DNA of 64,000 nucleotides from Oxalobacteraceae bacterium (GTDB lineage: Bacteria; Pseudomonadota; Gammaproteobacteria; Burkholderiales; Burkholderiaceae_D), in NCBI GenBank assembly GCA_021299035.1, contig JAJTGD010000015.1, positions 1-64,000 on the forward strand. Direction: 5' to 3'. Below the pieces are notes generated by a model. It was given only the letters and a program-made list of their open reading frames with translations, was not told the origin of the DNA and did not search any database. A program made the position numbers and the translations under genes. This document shows, piece by piece, positions 1 to 8,974 of this stretch (positions are counted from its first letter, which is position 1; the number at the start of each line of letters is the position of its first letter).

Positions 1-60
1 CTCAAGCAGGAGTACGCTGCTGCGCGTCAGCGAATCATGGCAAGCAATTTTCCTCGCTAA
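1..60 (+). CDS. C-terminal end of an unidentified protein (partial)
   Basis: The first 60 bases are open in frame 1 and end in TAA, giving a 19-residue tail LKQEYAAARQRIMASNFPR. The gene starts outside the window, so its family cannot be named. It lies 34 bases before the next plus-strand gene, in the same direction. That the frame is coding at all is inferred only from its being open and ending just before a real gene. Confidence 0.35.
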   Translation, partial: LKQEYAAARQRIMASNFPR

Positions 61-94
61 ACTAAGTGTGAACTTGTCATCATTTGCTTAACCC

Positions 95-460
95 ATGAAG
101 AAACCACTCACTATTTTGCTCACCTTGATACTGGTCGCCTTGCTTGGCTTTACCGGGTATGTATGGCTGGCACTGAATTGGTCTTACTCGTCTGGTGAGC
201 GTGCTGGCCTGCTGCAAAAGTTTTCGCGCAAAGGCTGGGTTTGCAAAACTTGGGAAGGCGAGTTGCTACTCACCAGCATGCCGGGGGCAATTCCGGAAAA
301 ATTCGAGTTCTCGGTGCGTGATGAACGCATCGTCGATGAGTTACAGCGCAATGCTGGCCGCAAAGTAGTGCTGGGCTACGATCAACACAAAGGTTTGCCG
401 AGCAGCTGTTTCGGCGATACCGAATATTTTGTGAATCGCGTGTCGGTGTATACAGAGTAG
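95..460 (+). CDS. Small membrane-anchored protein of unknown function
   Basis: A 121-residue protein with one hydrophobic N-terminal segment (about residues 5-27), which may be an uncleaved signal anchor, followed by a soluble domain with a YSSGERAGLLQKFSRKGW stretch and a KTWEGEL motif. I recognise this pattern from a conserved family found in Burkholderiales and Bacteroidetes that is often mislabelled as 6-phosphogluconate dehydrogenase; nothing in it supports that enzyme. Two cysteines (near residues 50 and 105) could form a disulfide if the domain is periplasmic. Function is unknown. Confidence 0.75.
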   Translation: MKKPLTILLTLILVALLGFTGYVWLALNWSYSSGERAGLLQKFSRKGWVCKTWEGELLLTSMPGAIPEKFEFSVRDERIVDELQRNAGRKVVLGYDQHKGLPSSCFGDTEYFVNRVSVYTE

Positions 461-598
461 TTATGCCAGGCTCAGCAGCAAGGCTTTACGTCTTGTCGAT
501 GACTCCTGAATAACTGAGCGCTTTTTCTGGTCGATTTACTTGGCGATTGTGGCCAGCGACTGAATCATCGATTGGGTTCGCTATCGACCAAAAATTCA

Positions 599-1483
599 TT
601 ATCGATCGCTGCAGCGCCGGAACGCCGCAGTTGCGTGATGACCCAATGCGCGAGATGAATCATGCCGTAGTTCAGGTAGTTGCGATTGGCTGCGGTAACT
701 AGCGGCACCTTGGAGAGCAACTCTGGCACCTCCCAATTTGATGCGTTGGCGCTCCATCAGCAAAAACTTCAATAGCACCTTGATGCCGTGCTGCGCATTG
801 CGCTTGGGATCCTCTTCCAAGTAGGCGATGCGAGAATAAGCCTCCCCTAGCGCTGCTTTCACATCAGTGAATGGCCGCCCATGGCCAGGAATCACCATAG
901 CGGGCGATAAATCATCAATCAGGTCCAGCGTCGCTCGGACCTCCTTGAATCCCCCATAACCGTCGAGTGCAGGAAACACCACACCAAAACCTTTTTCCCA
1001 CAAGGCATCGGCCGAGATCAAAATACCGTGCGTTTGATTAAACAGGATATAAGAGTACGGATGATGGCCGGGCGCATAGAGCGCCTTCCATTCCATATCA
1101 CCCAACTCGATCACATCGTCGGGATGTACGACCGCATCGGCACGAAACTCATCACAACGCTGACCCGTAGCACTGAACGTCGGCTTCATACGCGACCAGT
1201 TGTTGACTCGGGCAAACTCGGCTGCAGGTACGTAGGTCTTCAGTGATAGATAGTGCTGCTGCAAAATACGATTGCCGCCGCAATGATCGGAGTGCAGATG
1301 GGTGTTGTAGATCGCATCTAAAGGTCGATCTTTCAATACATGCTGTACCAGCGCCAAGGTTTGCTGCTGGTGGGCGCAGTAACCCGTGTCAACGATCACG
1401 GTACGCTGTTTGCCCGTAAACAGCACGTTGTTCGATGAGAGCCAGCCACGCTCCAGGATATGCATTGACGGTGGCAGCTTCAT
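599..1483 (-). CDS. MBL-fold metallo-hydrolase with a C-terminal frameshift
   Basis: A zinc hydrolase of the metallo-beta-lactamase superfamily. The metal motif HLHSDHCGG lies near residue 62, with further ligand histidines in APGHHP and IPGHGRPF. The substrate is unknown. The ORF as read ends in a low-quality C-terminus, but the next frame continues the family: from about position 738 down to a TGA at 565-567 it reads WEVPELLSKVPLV... and NYLNYGMIHLAHWVI. Removing one base of the AA at 735-736 gives a continuous 305-residue protein spanning 565-1483 (919 bases, one too many for a whole number of codons). The N-terminal catalytic part is intact, so activity may survive. Its ATG overlaps the stop of the upstream membrane-protein gene by 4 bases, so the two are translationally coupled. 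Confidence 0.8.
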   Translation of the reverse strand: MKLPPSMHILERGWLSSNNVLFTGKQRTVIVDTGYCAHQQQTLALVQHVLKDRPLDAIYNTHLHSDHCGGNRILQQHYLSLKTYVPAAEFARVNNWSRMKPTFSATGQRCDEFRADAVVHPDDVIELGDMEWKALYAPGHHPYSYILFNQTHGILISADALWEKGFGVVFPALDGYGGFKEVRATLDLIDDLSPAMVIPGHGRPFTDVKAALGEAYSRIAYLEEDPKRNAQHGIKVLLKFLLMERQRIKLGGARVALQGAASYRSQSQLPELRHDSSRALGHHATAAFRRCSDR

Positions 1484-1926
1484 GTTTTTAATTGGTATGC
1501 AAGCGAGATTCGCTGTAACTCACTGAATAAGTCGGGCGAGCCACAGTTAAAGGTATGAAATCCGGTACCCGTACGTACCGCCAATCGGGGCGGCAACAGC
1601 CAGCCTAAACGCGAGAGACCGATCAGCTTGGCACCGCGCACATCATCCCAACTGACTTGCTGCACGAGCCATCCAGTCTGCCGAATCCCGGCAGCATTAA
1701 TGGTGAGCGTCGCACGCAAAAAATCTCGCCAATAGAGCAACATCACCGCAATCGCCGCCCATAAAAATAATGTGGCGCCGTCAGGCAAGCTTGGGTGGCG
1801 CAGCATGAAACTGATCACGTAGCCGATCAACGCCAAGTTGAACAATGTCGCCAATAGCTTGAACCACGCGCTAAAAGCGGGGCCAGTGATGTCGCGCTGC
1901 GGCCGATACACCGCTTGAGCGTGCAT
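1480..1926 (-). CDS. Membrane protein with PH-like domain
   Basis: 148 residues. Two hydrophobic segments (about 19-41 and 50-66) are followed by a soluble C-terminal domain of about 75 residues with the pattern LTINAAGIRQTGWLVQQVSWDDV, resembling bacterial PH-like domains of small membrane proteins. No catalytic motif is seen and the function is unknown. It lies 6 bases after the DUF1289 gene and overlaps the metallo-hydrolase start by 4 bases, so it belongs to the tail of the liu-cluster transcript. Confidence 0.7.
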   Translation of the reverse strand: MHAQAVYRPQRDITGPAFSAWFKLLATLFNLALIGYVISFMLRHPSLPDGATLFLWAAIAVMLLYWRDFLRATLTINAAGIRQTGWLVQQVSWDDVRGAKLIGLSRLGWLLPPRLAVRTGTGFHTFNCGSPDLFSELQRISLAYQLKT

Positions 1927-1932
1927 GAAAAG

Positions 1933-2142
1933 CTAGCCTTGGGTCCGTCGCGCTTCCAGCGCGATCCAGATTTGTCGTTTGCGCTCTTCAGGGGCGACGC
2001 CCCAGTCGATAATCTCATCAATCGTGCGCAGGCACCCGGTACATAGCCCGGTTTGCGCATGCATCACGCAAACACCGATACATGGCGTCGGCAATGGGCC
2101 GCTATGTGTCCGTGGATCGAACGGTGGGCGAATCTCTGTCAC
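1933..2142 (-). CDS. DUF1289 protein (small cysteine-rich)
   Basis: 69 residues from a GTG start at 2142, 4 bases after the stop of the thioesterase gene. The frame is open further upstream, but that extension overlaps the thioesterase and looks non-coding. The protein carries the DUF1289 signature: PCIGVC, then TGLCTGCLRT, then EIIDWG and ERKRQIW, with four cysteines in a CX3C...CX2C arrangement suited to binding zinc or an Fe-S cluster. The molecular function of the family is not established. Confidence 0.8.
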   Translation of the reverse strand: MTEIRPPFDPRTHSGPLPTPCIGVCVMHAQTGLCTGCLRTIDEIIDWGVAPEERKRQIWIALEARRTQG

Positions 2143-2146
2143 TGGC

Positions 2147-2578
2147 TTATTTCTTCGCGCGCTGCTTTTTCTCGTCGAGCTTGGCGTTGAATCTTTCTGC
2201 GATGACAATCGCGCGCTCATGCTCGCCCTCGCTGATCTTGTCGTGACCATCCCACGCTTCGACCTGAAAGCGTACCCGGCGTCCTTCGACTGCAATAAGT
2301 TCGCCACGAATCGTAAGCGTCATGCCCGGTGGTGTTGCTGCAAGATGCGAGAAACTCACATGCGTTCCAAGACTCTGTTCGGCGGGCCAATCCAAGTGCG
2401 GAATAATCGCGCGCGTGCAAGCAAGCTCCATCAGCCCCACCATGTAGCCGGTCGCCAGCACCTCCGGCATGTCGCGTGCGAACTCGATATGCTCGCCGTA
2501 CAACGCAGGCACGACGGAGCGCGGCGGGACCGATGTCTGCCATTCGAAGCGGATACCGGGCTTGAGTGTGTCTTTCAT
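2147..2578 (-). CDS. Hotdog-fold thioesterase, FlK-like
   Basis: 143 residues. The residues that line the active site of fluoroacetyl-CoA thioesterase FlK (Thr42, Glu50, His76) have counterparts here: T43 in ATGYMVG, E51 in LMELAC and H78 in SFSHLAATPPG. Single-domain hotdog thioesterases of this group hydrolyse small acyl-CoAs. The true substrate is not known; its position directly after the HMG-CoA lyase gene (ATG overlaps the liuE stop by 4 bases) suggests a role in clearing acyl-CoA intermediates of leucine or branched-chain breakdown (inference). Confidence 0.8.
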   Translation of the reverse strand: MKDTLKPGIRFEWQTSVPPRSVVPALYGEHIEFARDMPEVLATGYMVGLMELACTRAIIPHLDWPAEQSLGTHVSFSHLAATPPGMTLTIRGELIAVEGRRVRFQVEAWDGHDKISEGEHERAIVIAERFNAKLDEKKQRAKK

Positions 2579-3495
2579 GCGGCGTGCTCCGTTGAGCGGC
2601 GCACAGCAATCGCATTACCTGCTCGACTGGCCGATGGCCGCCCCAGTTGTTGTGAAATAAATTGTCCTGCATCGACAACCGCATTGAGATCGACTCCGGT
2701 AGAAATGCCTAAACCATCGAGAAGATACAACACGTCTTCGGTTGCCACATTGCCTGTTGCGCCTTTTGCATACGGACATCCGCCAAGCCCCGCAACCGAG
2801 GCATGAAAAATTTCAACGCCGCTACTCAATGCGGCATAGATATTTGCCAGGGCTTGCCCGTACGTGTCATGAAAATGACCCGCCAGCCGCTCGAGTGGAA
2901 ATGCCGTTGCCACATGTTCAAACACCTGTTGCACCTTGAAAGCGGTACCGACACCAATGGTGTCGGCGATATCAATCTCATCGCAACCGAGATCGCGCAT
3001 TCGACGCACCACATCGGCAACCGCTTCCGGCTGTACCTCGCCCTGATAAGGACACCCAAGCGCACAGCTGACACTACCGCGCAGCCTTAAGCCGTTGGCT
3101 TTGGCAGCAATCGCAACCTCGCGAAACCGCTCAATCGACTCAGCAATCGAACAATTGATATTTTTTTGTGAGAACGCCTCCGACGCCGCGCCGAAAATCA
3201 CGACCTCATCAGCGCGCGCTGCGAGTGCCGCTTCAAACCCTTTCATGTTCGGTACTAGCGCCGAGTAGATTGTCCCGGGGCGACGCTGGATACCCGCCAT
3301 CAACTCGGTCGATGTGGCCATTTGCGGCACCCACTTGGGCGAAACGAACGACGCCGCTTCGATATTCGGAAAACCTGCTTCGGACAAACGATTCACCAGC
3401 GCTAGCTTGACCTCCACCGGGATCGTTTGTTTTTCATTTTGTAGTCCGTCACGCGGGCCGACCTCGACCAGCTTGACCTTCTCGGGAAAGCGCAT
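2575..3495 (-). CDS. liuE: Hydroxymethylglutaryl-CoA lyase
   Basis: Last step of leucine degradation: (S)-3-hydroxy-3-methylglutaryl-CoA is cleaved to acetoacetate and acetyl-CoA in the cytosol. The 306-residue protein has the TIM-barrel motif VEVGPRDGLQNE at the N-terminus and the HMGL signature SVAGLGGCPYAKGATGN, with the catalytic cysteine in GGCPYA, near residue 250. The start was taken at the ATG at 3495, one base after the liuD stop, because the sequence upstream of it lies inside liuD and does not resemble the family. The usual length of bacterial HMG-CoA lyases is about 300 residues. Synonyms: mvaB, hmgL. Confidence 0.93.
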   Translation of the reverse strand: MRFPEKVKLVEVGPRDGLQNEKQTIPVEVKLALVNRLSEAGFPNIEAASFVSPKWVPQMATSTELMAGIQRRPGTIYSALVPNMKGFEAALAARADEVVIFGAASEAFSQKNINCSIAESIERFREVAIAAKANGLRLRGSVSCALGCPYQGEVQPEAVADVVRRMRDLGCDEIDIADTIGVGTAFKVQQVFEHVATAFPLERLAGHFHDTYGQALANIYAALSSGVEIFHASVAGLGGCPYAKGATGNVATEDVLYLLDGLGISTGVDLNAVVDAGQFISQQLGRPSASRAGNAIAVRRSTEHAA

Positions 3496-3496
3496 C

Positions 3497-5479
3497 TCAG
3501 TTCGACTCCGGTGCAAATGACAATAACTGCGCACCTTCGGCGACTTGATCGCCGACGGCGTAGTTCAAGGCTTCAACTTTGCCCTTCGCCGGCGCGCTGA
3601 TGGTGTGTTCCATTTTCATTGCTTCCATGATCAATAGCGGCGCACCTTTTTCCACGCTAGCACCTTCTGCGACCATGAGTTGAACGATCTTGCCCGGCAT
3701 CGGCGCCGTCAGTCGGCCGCCTTCTGATTCAGTCTCGCCGGCATGCGCAATCGGGTCACTCCATGACAAGACGCGATGCTGACCTTGCCAGAACACATGG
3801 AAACGGTCATCAACCCGTACTACCCGACCCGATATGCGCCGGCCTTCTATCGACAACGATACCGAGGTCTGGTCAATCGCGATGTGGGTCAAGATTGTTT
3901 CTTGAGACTGGTAGGCCATACGCCAGCCATCACGTCGATAGTCGAGCACCACCTCGAATGCTTGATCATCGCAATCGAAGCGAAGCTGACGATGGTAGTT
4001 GCCATTCAAACGCCAACCCTGAGGTGAATCCCATGGGTCGTAGCTCGTGGTGTCCGGCATCGCTAACTTAGCCAGCCATAACGCGACCATCTCTACGGGC
4101 ACTGGCTCAGTGGGTGGGAACAGTAAAGCATGGTGACGTTCAATCAGCCCGGTGTCGAGTTCGGCATCAGTGAACGCAGGGGTCGTAATGAGCCGCTCAA
4201 GAAATGCGACATTGGTCGCTGGACCGACGATCTCCATCGCTTGCAGCGCCTGCCGCATCCGCGCCAGCGCCTGCGCACGATCATCACCATGCACAATCAG
4301 TTTCGCAATCATCGGGTCGTAATGCGGCGTAATCGCATCGCCCTCACGAACGGCGGCGTCAATCCGTACATCGCCGTGCGCGAACGCCACTGCATCAGGT
4401 AAACGAAGATGAAGCAAAGAACCGGTCGAGGGCAAAAAACCTTTTTCCGGGTTCTCGGCATAAATTCGCGCCTCGATCGCATGCCCATGAATACGCAGAT
4501 CCTGTTGCTGCATGGGCAGTGGTTCGCCTGCCGCAACGCGCAACTGCCATTCCACCAGATCGGTGCCGGTGATCAGCTCGGTGACCGGATGCTCGACCTG
4601 CAGCCGGGTGTTCATCTCCATGAAATAGAAGCTGCCATCCTGGTTGACGATGAACTCGACCGTCCCCGCACCGACATAGCCCACGGCACGCGCAGCATTT
4701 ACCGCTGCCGTCCCCATAGCCTGCCGTCGCTCCTCTGTCATTCCCGGCGCAGGTGCTTCTTCCAGTACTTTTTGGTGCCGGCGCTGTACAGAGCAGTCGC
4801 GTTCGAACAGATAAACACACTCGCCGTGTGTGTCCGCGAATACTTGAATCTCGATATGTCGTGGCCGCTGCAAATATTTTTCGACCAAAACCCGGTCATC
4901 GCCAAAGCTGTTGATTGCTTCGCGCTGGCAAGAGGCCAATGCAGACGCAAAGTCTTCGCTGCGCTCGACGATACGCATGCCTTTGCCACCACCACCGGCA
5001 CTCGCTTTCAGCAGCACCGGGTATCCAATAGCGTCCGCTTGCTCCCTCAAGAAGTCCGGCGCTTGCTGCTCACCGTGATAACCCGGCACCAACGGTACGC
5101 TCGCCTTCTCCATCAGCGCCTTGGCTGCTGCCTTCGAACCCATGGCACGAATTGCAGAGGCTGGCGGGCCAATGAAGACAATGCCAGCGGCCTCACAAGC
5201 ATTAGCGAATTCTTCGTTTTCCGACAAAAAACCATAGCCGGGATGAATCGCTTCAGCACCGGTGTCTCGCGCAGCGGCAATGATGCGATCAATTCTTAGA
5301 TAACTTTCTTTAGCAGGCGCAGGTCCAATCAGGACGCTTTCATCGCACATCGCTACATGCTGAGACTGCGCATCTGCCTCGGAACACACCGCGACGGTAT
5401 GAATGCCGAGACGACGCGCAGTGGCTGTGACACGGCAGGCAATCTCACCGCGGTTGGCAATCAGAATTTTTTTAAACAT
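3497..5479 (-). CDS. liuD: 3-methylcrotonyl-CoA carboxylase, biotin-carboxylase/biotin-carrier subunit
   Basis: 660-residue alpha subunit. It carboxylates its own biotin with ATP and bicarbonate, then passes the carboxyl group to the LiuB subunit, which makes 3-methylglutaconyl-CoA. An N-terminal biotin carboxylase (ATP-grasp) domain spans about residues 1-445, with the glycine-rich loop KASAGGGGKGM and the motif MEMNTRLQVEHPVTE. A linker follows, then a biotinyl domain with EAMKMEH; K622 is the biotinylated lysine. Context (liuA, liuB, liuE) points to methylcrotonyl-CoA rather than acetyl- or propionyl-CoA. bioA lies immediately upstream, 25 bases away. Confidence 0.92.
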   Translation of the reverse strand: MFKKILIANRGEIACRVTATARRLGIHTVAVCSEADAQSQHVAMCDESVLIGPAPAKESYLRIDRIIAAARDTGAEAIHPGYGFLSENEEFANACEAAGIVFIGPPASAIRAMGSKAAAKALMEKASVPLVPGYHGEQQAPDFLREQADAIGYPVLLKASAGGGGKGMRIVERSEDFASALASCQREAINSFGDDRVLVEKYLQRPRHIEIQVFADTHGECVYLFERDCSVQRRHQKVLEEAPAPGMTEERRQAMGTAAVNAARAVGYVGAGTVEFIVNQDGSFYFMEMNTRLQVEHPVTELITGTDLVEWQLRVAAGEPLPMQQQDLRIHGHAIEARIYAENPEKGFLPSTGSLLHLRLPDAVAFAHGDVRIDAAVREGDAITPHYDPMIAKLIVHGDDRAQALARMRQALQAMEIVGPATNVAFLERLITTPAFTDAELDTGLIERHHALLFPPTEPVPVEMVALWLAKLAMPDTTSYDPWDSPQGWRLNGNYHRQLRFDCDDQAFEVVLDYRRDGWRMAYQSQETILTHIAIDQTSVSLSIEGRRISGRVVRVDDRFHVFWQGQHRVLSWSDPIAHAGETESEGGRLTAPMPGKIVQLMVAEGASVEKGAPLLIMEAMKMEHTISAPAKGKVEALNYAVGDQVAEGAQLLSFAPESN

Positions 5480-5504
5480 GCTTACCGCCTCGGTTATCTC
5501 TTTC

Positions 5505-6803
5505 TTATTCAGCGACCTTATCCAAAACCGCGAGCGTCACATCACCAAGCAACGCAATCTCCTCATCCGACAATACATACGGCGGCATCCAGTACACCGT
5601 GGTACCGATCGGCCTCAGCAGCAAGCCCTGCTGCAACGCTTCTGCAAAAAACCGGCGCGAGAAACCTTCGGTCACGGCGTGTGTGACGTCGAACGCGCAA
5701 ATCATGCCAGTTTGCCGCGTACTGCTTACGCTTGGGTGTGCAGCCACACGCGCCAGCGCTTTGCCCAAGCTTTCTGCGCGTGCACGGTTTTTTACCAACA
5801 CATCGTCTTGTTCGAAAATATCCAGCGTCGCCAACGCGGCACGGCAGGCCAATGGATTACCGGTATAAGAATGCGAGTGCAGGAAGGCGCGACGGATGTC
5901 CGGGTGATAGAAAGCCTGATAGATATCATCCGTGCTCATCACCAAGGACAGCGGCAGATAGCCCCCGCTAATGCCCTTTGACAAACACATGAAGTCAGGC
6001 CAGATCGCTGCCTGCTCGCAGGCGAAGAAACTACCGGTTCGTCCACACCCAACCGCAATTTCATCAGCAATCAGGTGCACAGAGAACTGATCGCATAACT
6101 CACGCAGCTGACTCAGATAGCTCGCCTCGTACATCGCCATACCACCCGCACATTGCACCAAGGGCTCGACGATGACGGCAGCAATCTGTCCTGCCCGACG
6201 CTCCAATAACGCGCGCATCTGTGACAGCGCGTTTAGCTCACCGCATGCGGCGGGTGACGCCACTACATGAGCGCGACGGTACATGCCACCGTATGCCTCA
6301 GTGAATAACGGCACATCAGTCACGCCCAGTGCGCCGACGGTTTCACCATGGTAGCTACCGCTGAGACAAACGAATTCTTGTTTTTGCGGATGCCCCGCAT
6401 TACGCCAGGCATGAAAGCTCATCTTCAACGCGATCTCGACCGCTGAAGCGCCATCCGAGGCGAAAAAGCAATGGCCGAGCGCGTGATTAGTTTTTGCAGC
6501 AAGCCGCTCTGACAATTCCACTACCGGCGCATGCGTGAACCCGGCCAACATCGCATGCTCAAGTTTTTCCAGCTGATCGCCAAGTGCGGCATTAATGCGA
6601 GGGTTCGCATGACCAAACAAGTTAACCCACCACGAGCTCACCGCATCCAGATAGCGGCGCCCTTCGTAGTCGTACAGCCAGGCACCCTTACCATGACTAA
6701 TCGCCATGAGCGGCAGCGTCTCGTGATGCTGCATCTGTGTACACGGGTGCCAAACGCTGGCGAGACTGCGGGCTACCCAATCGGTATGTGCTATCTGGTT
6801 CAT
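5505..6803 (-). CDS. bioA: Adenosylmethionine-8-amino-7-oxononanoate aminotransferase (biotin synthesis)
   Basis: 432-residue PLP enzyme of class III. It converts KAPA to DAPA with S-adenosylmethionine as amino donor in biotin synthesis. Seen: RYLDAVSSWWVNLFGHANPR near the N-terminus (BioA type), the PLP-phosphate region ASDGASAVEIALK, GSYHGETVGALGVTD, the aspartate in LIADEIAVGCGRTG (D247) and the Schiff-base lysine in CLSKGISGGYLPLS (K276). It lies between liuB and liuD, where liu clusters commonly carry the enoyl-CoA hydratase liuC, and it is the only biotin-synthesis gene in the window. Co-transcription with a biotin-dependent carboxylase may match cofactor supply to demand (inference). 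Confidence 0.92.
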   Translation of the reverse strand: MNQIAHTDWVARSLASVWHPCTQMQHHETLPLMAISHGKGAWLYDYEGRRYLDAVSSWWVNLFGHANPRINAALGDQLEKLEHAMLAGFTHAPVVELSERLAAKTNHALGHCFFASDGASAVEIALKMSFHAWRNAGHPQKQEFVCLSGSYHGETVGALGVTDVPLFTEAYGGMYRRAHVVASPAACGELNALSQMRALLERRAGQIAAVIVEPLVQCAGGMAMYEASYLSQLRELCDQFSVHLIADEIAVGCGRTGSFFACEQAAIWPDFMCLSKGISGGYLPLSLVMSTDDIYQAFYHPDIRRAFLHSHSYTGNPLACRAALATLDIFEQDDVLVKNRARAESLGKALARVAAHPSVSSTRQTGMICAFDVTHAVTEGFSRRFFAEALQQGLLLRPIGTTVYWMPPYVLSDEEIALLGDVTLAVLDKVAE

Positions 6804-6814
6804 TGCTTCGCGAT

Positions 6815-8422
6815 TTACATCCTGAACAAGCCAAACTTAGTTTCGGGAATCGGGGCATTGAGTGCGGCAGATAATCCGAGCGCAAGCACCGTGCGCGTGT
6901 CGGCAGGGTCGATCACGCCATCGTCCCATAAGCGCGCGCTGGCGTAGTAGGGATGGCCTTGATGTTCATACTGCGCGCGGATAGGCGACTTGAACTGTTC
7001 CTCTTCCTGAGCGCTCCAGCTGCCGCCCTTCGCTTCAATGCCATCGCGCTTGACGGTGGCCAGCACCGAAGCAGCCTGCTCGCCGCCCATCACCGAGATA
7101 CGTGCATTCGGCCACATCCAAAGCATGCGCGGACCAAACGCACGGCCGCACATGCCGTAATTACCGGCACCAAAGCTGCCGCCAATGATCACGGTGAATT
7201 TCGGCACCTGTGCGGTTGCAACGGCGGTCACCATCTTCGCGCCATGCCGTGCAATACCTTCGTTTTCGTACTTGCGACCCACCATGAAGCCGGTGATGTT
7301 CTGCAAGAACACCAGCGGGATTTTGCGCTGACAGCATAGCTCGACAAAGTGGGCACCTTTCAGTGCCGACTCTGAAAACAAGATGCCGTTGTTGGCAATG
7401 ATGCCTACCGGCATACCATGCAAGTGCGCGAAACCACATACCAGCGTGCTACCAAAGCGCGCCTTGAATTCATCGAACTCGCTGCCATCGACAATACGCG
7501 CAATCACCTCGCGAACATCAAATGGCTTGCGTGTATCGGTTGGAATGACACCATAGATTTCGCTCTCGCTATAGTTGGGCGCGATAGGCTCTCTGAGCAC
7601 TAGCGGCTGCGGTTTATGCCGATTCAAGTTGCCAACGATGCTGCGGGCAAGTGCCAGCGCGTGCGTATCGTCTTGTGCCAAGTGATCAACGACACCTGAT
7701 AGCCGCGTGTGTACATCACCACCGCCCAGATCCTCAGCACTCACCACCTCACCCGTCGCCGCTTTCACCAGCGGCGGACCACCAAGAAATATCGTGCCCT
7801 GATTCTTGACGATGATGGATTCATCACTCATCGCAGGTACATAAGCGCCTCCTGCGGTACACGACCCCATCACAACAGCGATCTGCGGTATGCCCTGCGC
7901 CGACATGTTGGCCTGATTGAAAAAAATTCGGCCGAAATGCTCGCGATCCGCAAATACATCATCCTGATTCGGCAAATTCGCACCGCCAGAATCCACCAGA
8001 TAAACACAGGGCAAATGGTTTTGCTCGGCGATCTCCTGGGCGCGCAGGTGCTTCTTCACTGACATCGGGTAATAGGTGCCGCCTTTAACCGTGGCGTCAT
8101 TGCACACAATCACACATTCCTGTCCCTTGATACGGCCGATACCCGTGATCACGCCTGCTGCAGGCGCGGCGTTGTCATACATCTCGAAGGCTGCCAGTTG
8201 CGAAAATTCGAGGAAAGGTGTGCCGGGGTCGAGAAGCTGATTTACTCGCTCTCGCGGAAGTAGCTTGCCGCGCGCCACATGCTTGGCGCGCGCCGCTTCA
8301 CCACCACCCAAGGCGATACGCTCACAATGTGCGCGCAAATCATCCACCAGTGCCTGCATGGCAGCGGCATTCGCCACGAACTCCGCCGAGCGCGTGTTCA
8401 GTTTGGATTCAATCACCGGCAT
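6815..8422 (-). CDS. liuB: 3-methylcrotonyl-CoA carboxylase, carboxyltransferase (beta) subunit
   Basis: 535 residues with the two crotonase-like halves of acyl-CoA carboxyltransferases. It moves the carboxyl group from biotin on LiuD to 3-methylcrotonyl-CoA. Seen: the N-terminal half with [19 protein letters not shown] and [26 protein letters not shown], and the C-terminal half with [11 protein letters not shown] and [20 protein letters not shown], the oxyanion and CoA-binding regions typical of methylcrotonyl-CoA carboxylase beta. Length matches that family (about 535). It lies 11 bases before bioA and 15 after ychJ in the same minus-strand run. Confidence 0.94.
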   Translation of the reverse strand: MPVIESKLNTRSAEFVANAAAMQALVDDLRAHCERIALGGGEAARAKHVARGKLLPRERVNQLLDPGTPFLEFSQLAAFEMYDNAAPAAGVITGIGRIKGQECVIVCNDATVKGGTYYPMSVKKHLRAQEIAEQNHLPCVYLVDSGGANLPNQDDVFADREHFGRIFFNQANMSAQGIPQIAVVMGSCTAGGAYVPAMSDESIIVKNQGTIFLGGPPLVKAATGEVVSAEDLGGGDVHTRLSGVVDHLAQDDTHALALARSIVGNLNRHKPQPLVLREPIAPNYSESEIYGVIPTDTRKPFDVREVIARIVDGSEFDEFKARFGSTLVCGFAHLHGMPVGIIANNGILFSESALKGAHFVELCCQRKIPLVFLQNITGFMVGRKYENEGIARHGAKMVTAVATAQVPKFTVIIGGSFGAGNYGMCGRAFGPRMLWMWPNARISVMGGEQAASVLATVKRDGIEAKGGSWSAQEEEQFKSPIRAQYEHQGHPYYASARLWDDGVIDPADTRTVLALGLSAALNAPIPETKFGLFRM

Positions 8423-8437
8423 CTAGACTGTCTCCGT

Positions 8438-8836
8438 TTACGGTTTGTTTTCTGGTGGTTTTTCAAATTCGCCGTCGACATAAAACCAGAGTCCATCTTC
8501 TCGGACGAAGCGGCTGGTTTCTTGCAAGCGATGCCCTTTGCCGGCGACACGGCAACGCGCTATAAAACTCACTGTTCCCTGATCAGCATCTTGCGTCACC
8601 GATTTCACCTCCAGCCCAAGCCATTTCATGCTCGCGTCCGTGACCGTGTCTTGCGGGCGGGTCGATGGGTGCCAGGTGGCTTTCAGATAGTCTTCAGCGC
8701 CCGTCACATACGCGCTGTAGCGAGACCGCATTAATTTTTCAGGGTTATCAGCAACAGCGGTGCCAGCGAGAAAAGGCCCACAGCAGGTTTGAATGTGTTT
8801 GCCGCCGCAGGGGCAAGGCGTATCGTTGCTAGTCAT
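8438..8836 (-). CDS. ychJ: YchJ family protein (SEC-C motif)
   Basis: 132 residues. The N-terminus carries the SEC-C zinc motif (CPCGGKHIQTCCGPF, residues 8-22), followed by a conserved NTF2-like domain with KLMRSRYSAYV, YLKATWHPSTRP, WLGLEV, VSFIARCR and LWFYVDGE. These are the marks of the YchJ/UPF0225 family, whose cellular function is unknown. It sits between the broken acyl-CoA dehydrogenase and liuB; there is no evident functional link. Confidence 0.9.
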   Translation of the reverse strand: MTSNDTPCPCGGKHIQTCCGPFLAGTAVADNPEKLMRSRYSAYVTGAEDYLKATWHPSTRPQDTVTDASMKWLGLEVKSVTQDADQGTVSFIARCRVAGKGHRLQETSRFVREDGLWFYVDGEFEKPPENKP

Positions 8837-8974
8837 GGCGTCTCTATTGGGCGTCGAGCCGGTACTTTCGTGATTGCGTTGATCTGTTTAGTTTTCTTTG
8901 CTGGGCACATGCAGGGTGCGTTTAGTGAACGGGCGATTAGGGATGTTGAATTCAGCGATGTGATGCTCCGGTTC

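Noticed and set aside
1979-2806. Long plus-strand open frame opposite the DUF1289, thioesterase and liuE genes
   Set aside because: It runs antisense to three well-supported genes, has no family motif and is rich in Arg/His/Cys like other shadow frames here.
4409-5299. Plus-strand open frame of 296 codons inside liuD
   Set aside because: Antisense to the biotin carboxylase domain; no recognisable protein features.
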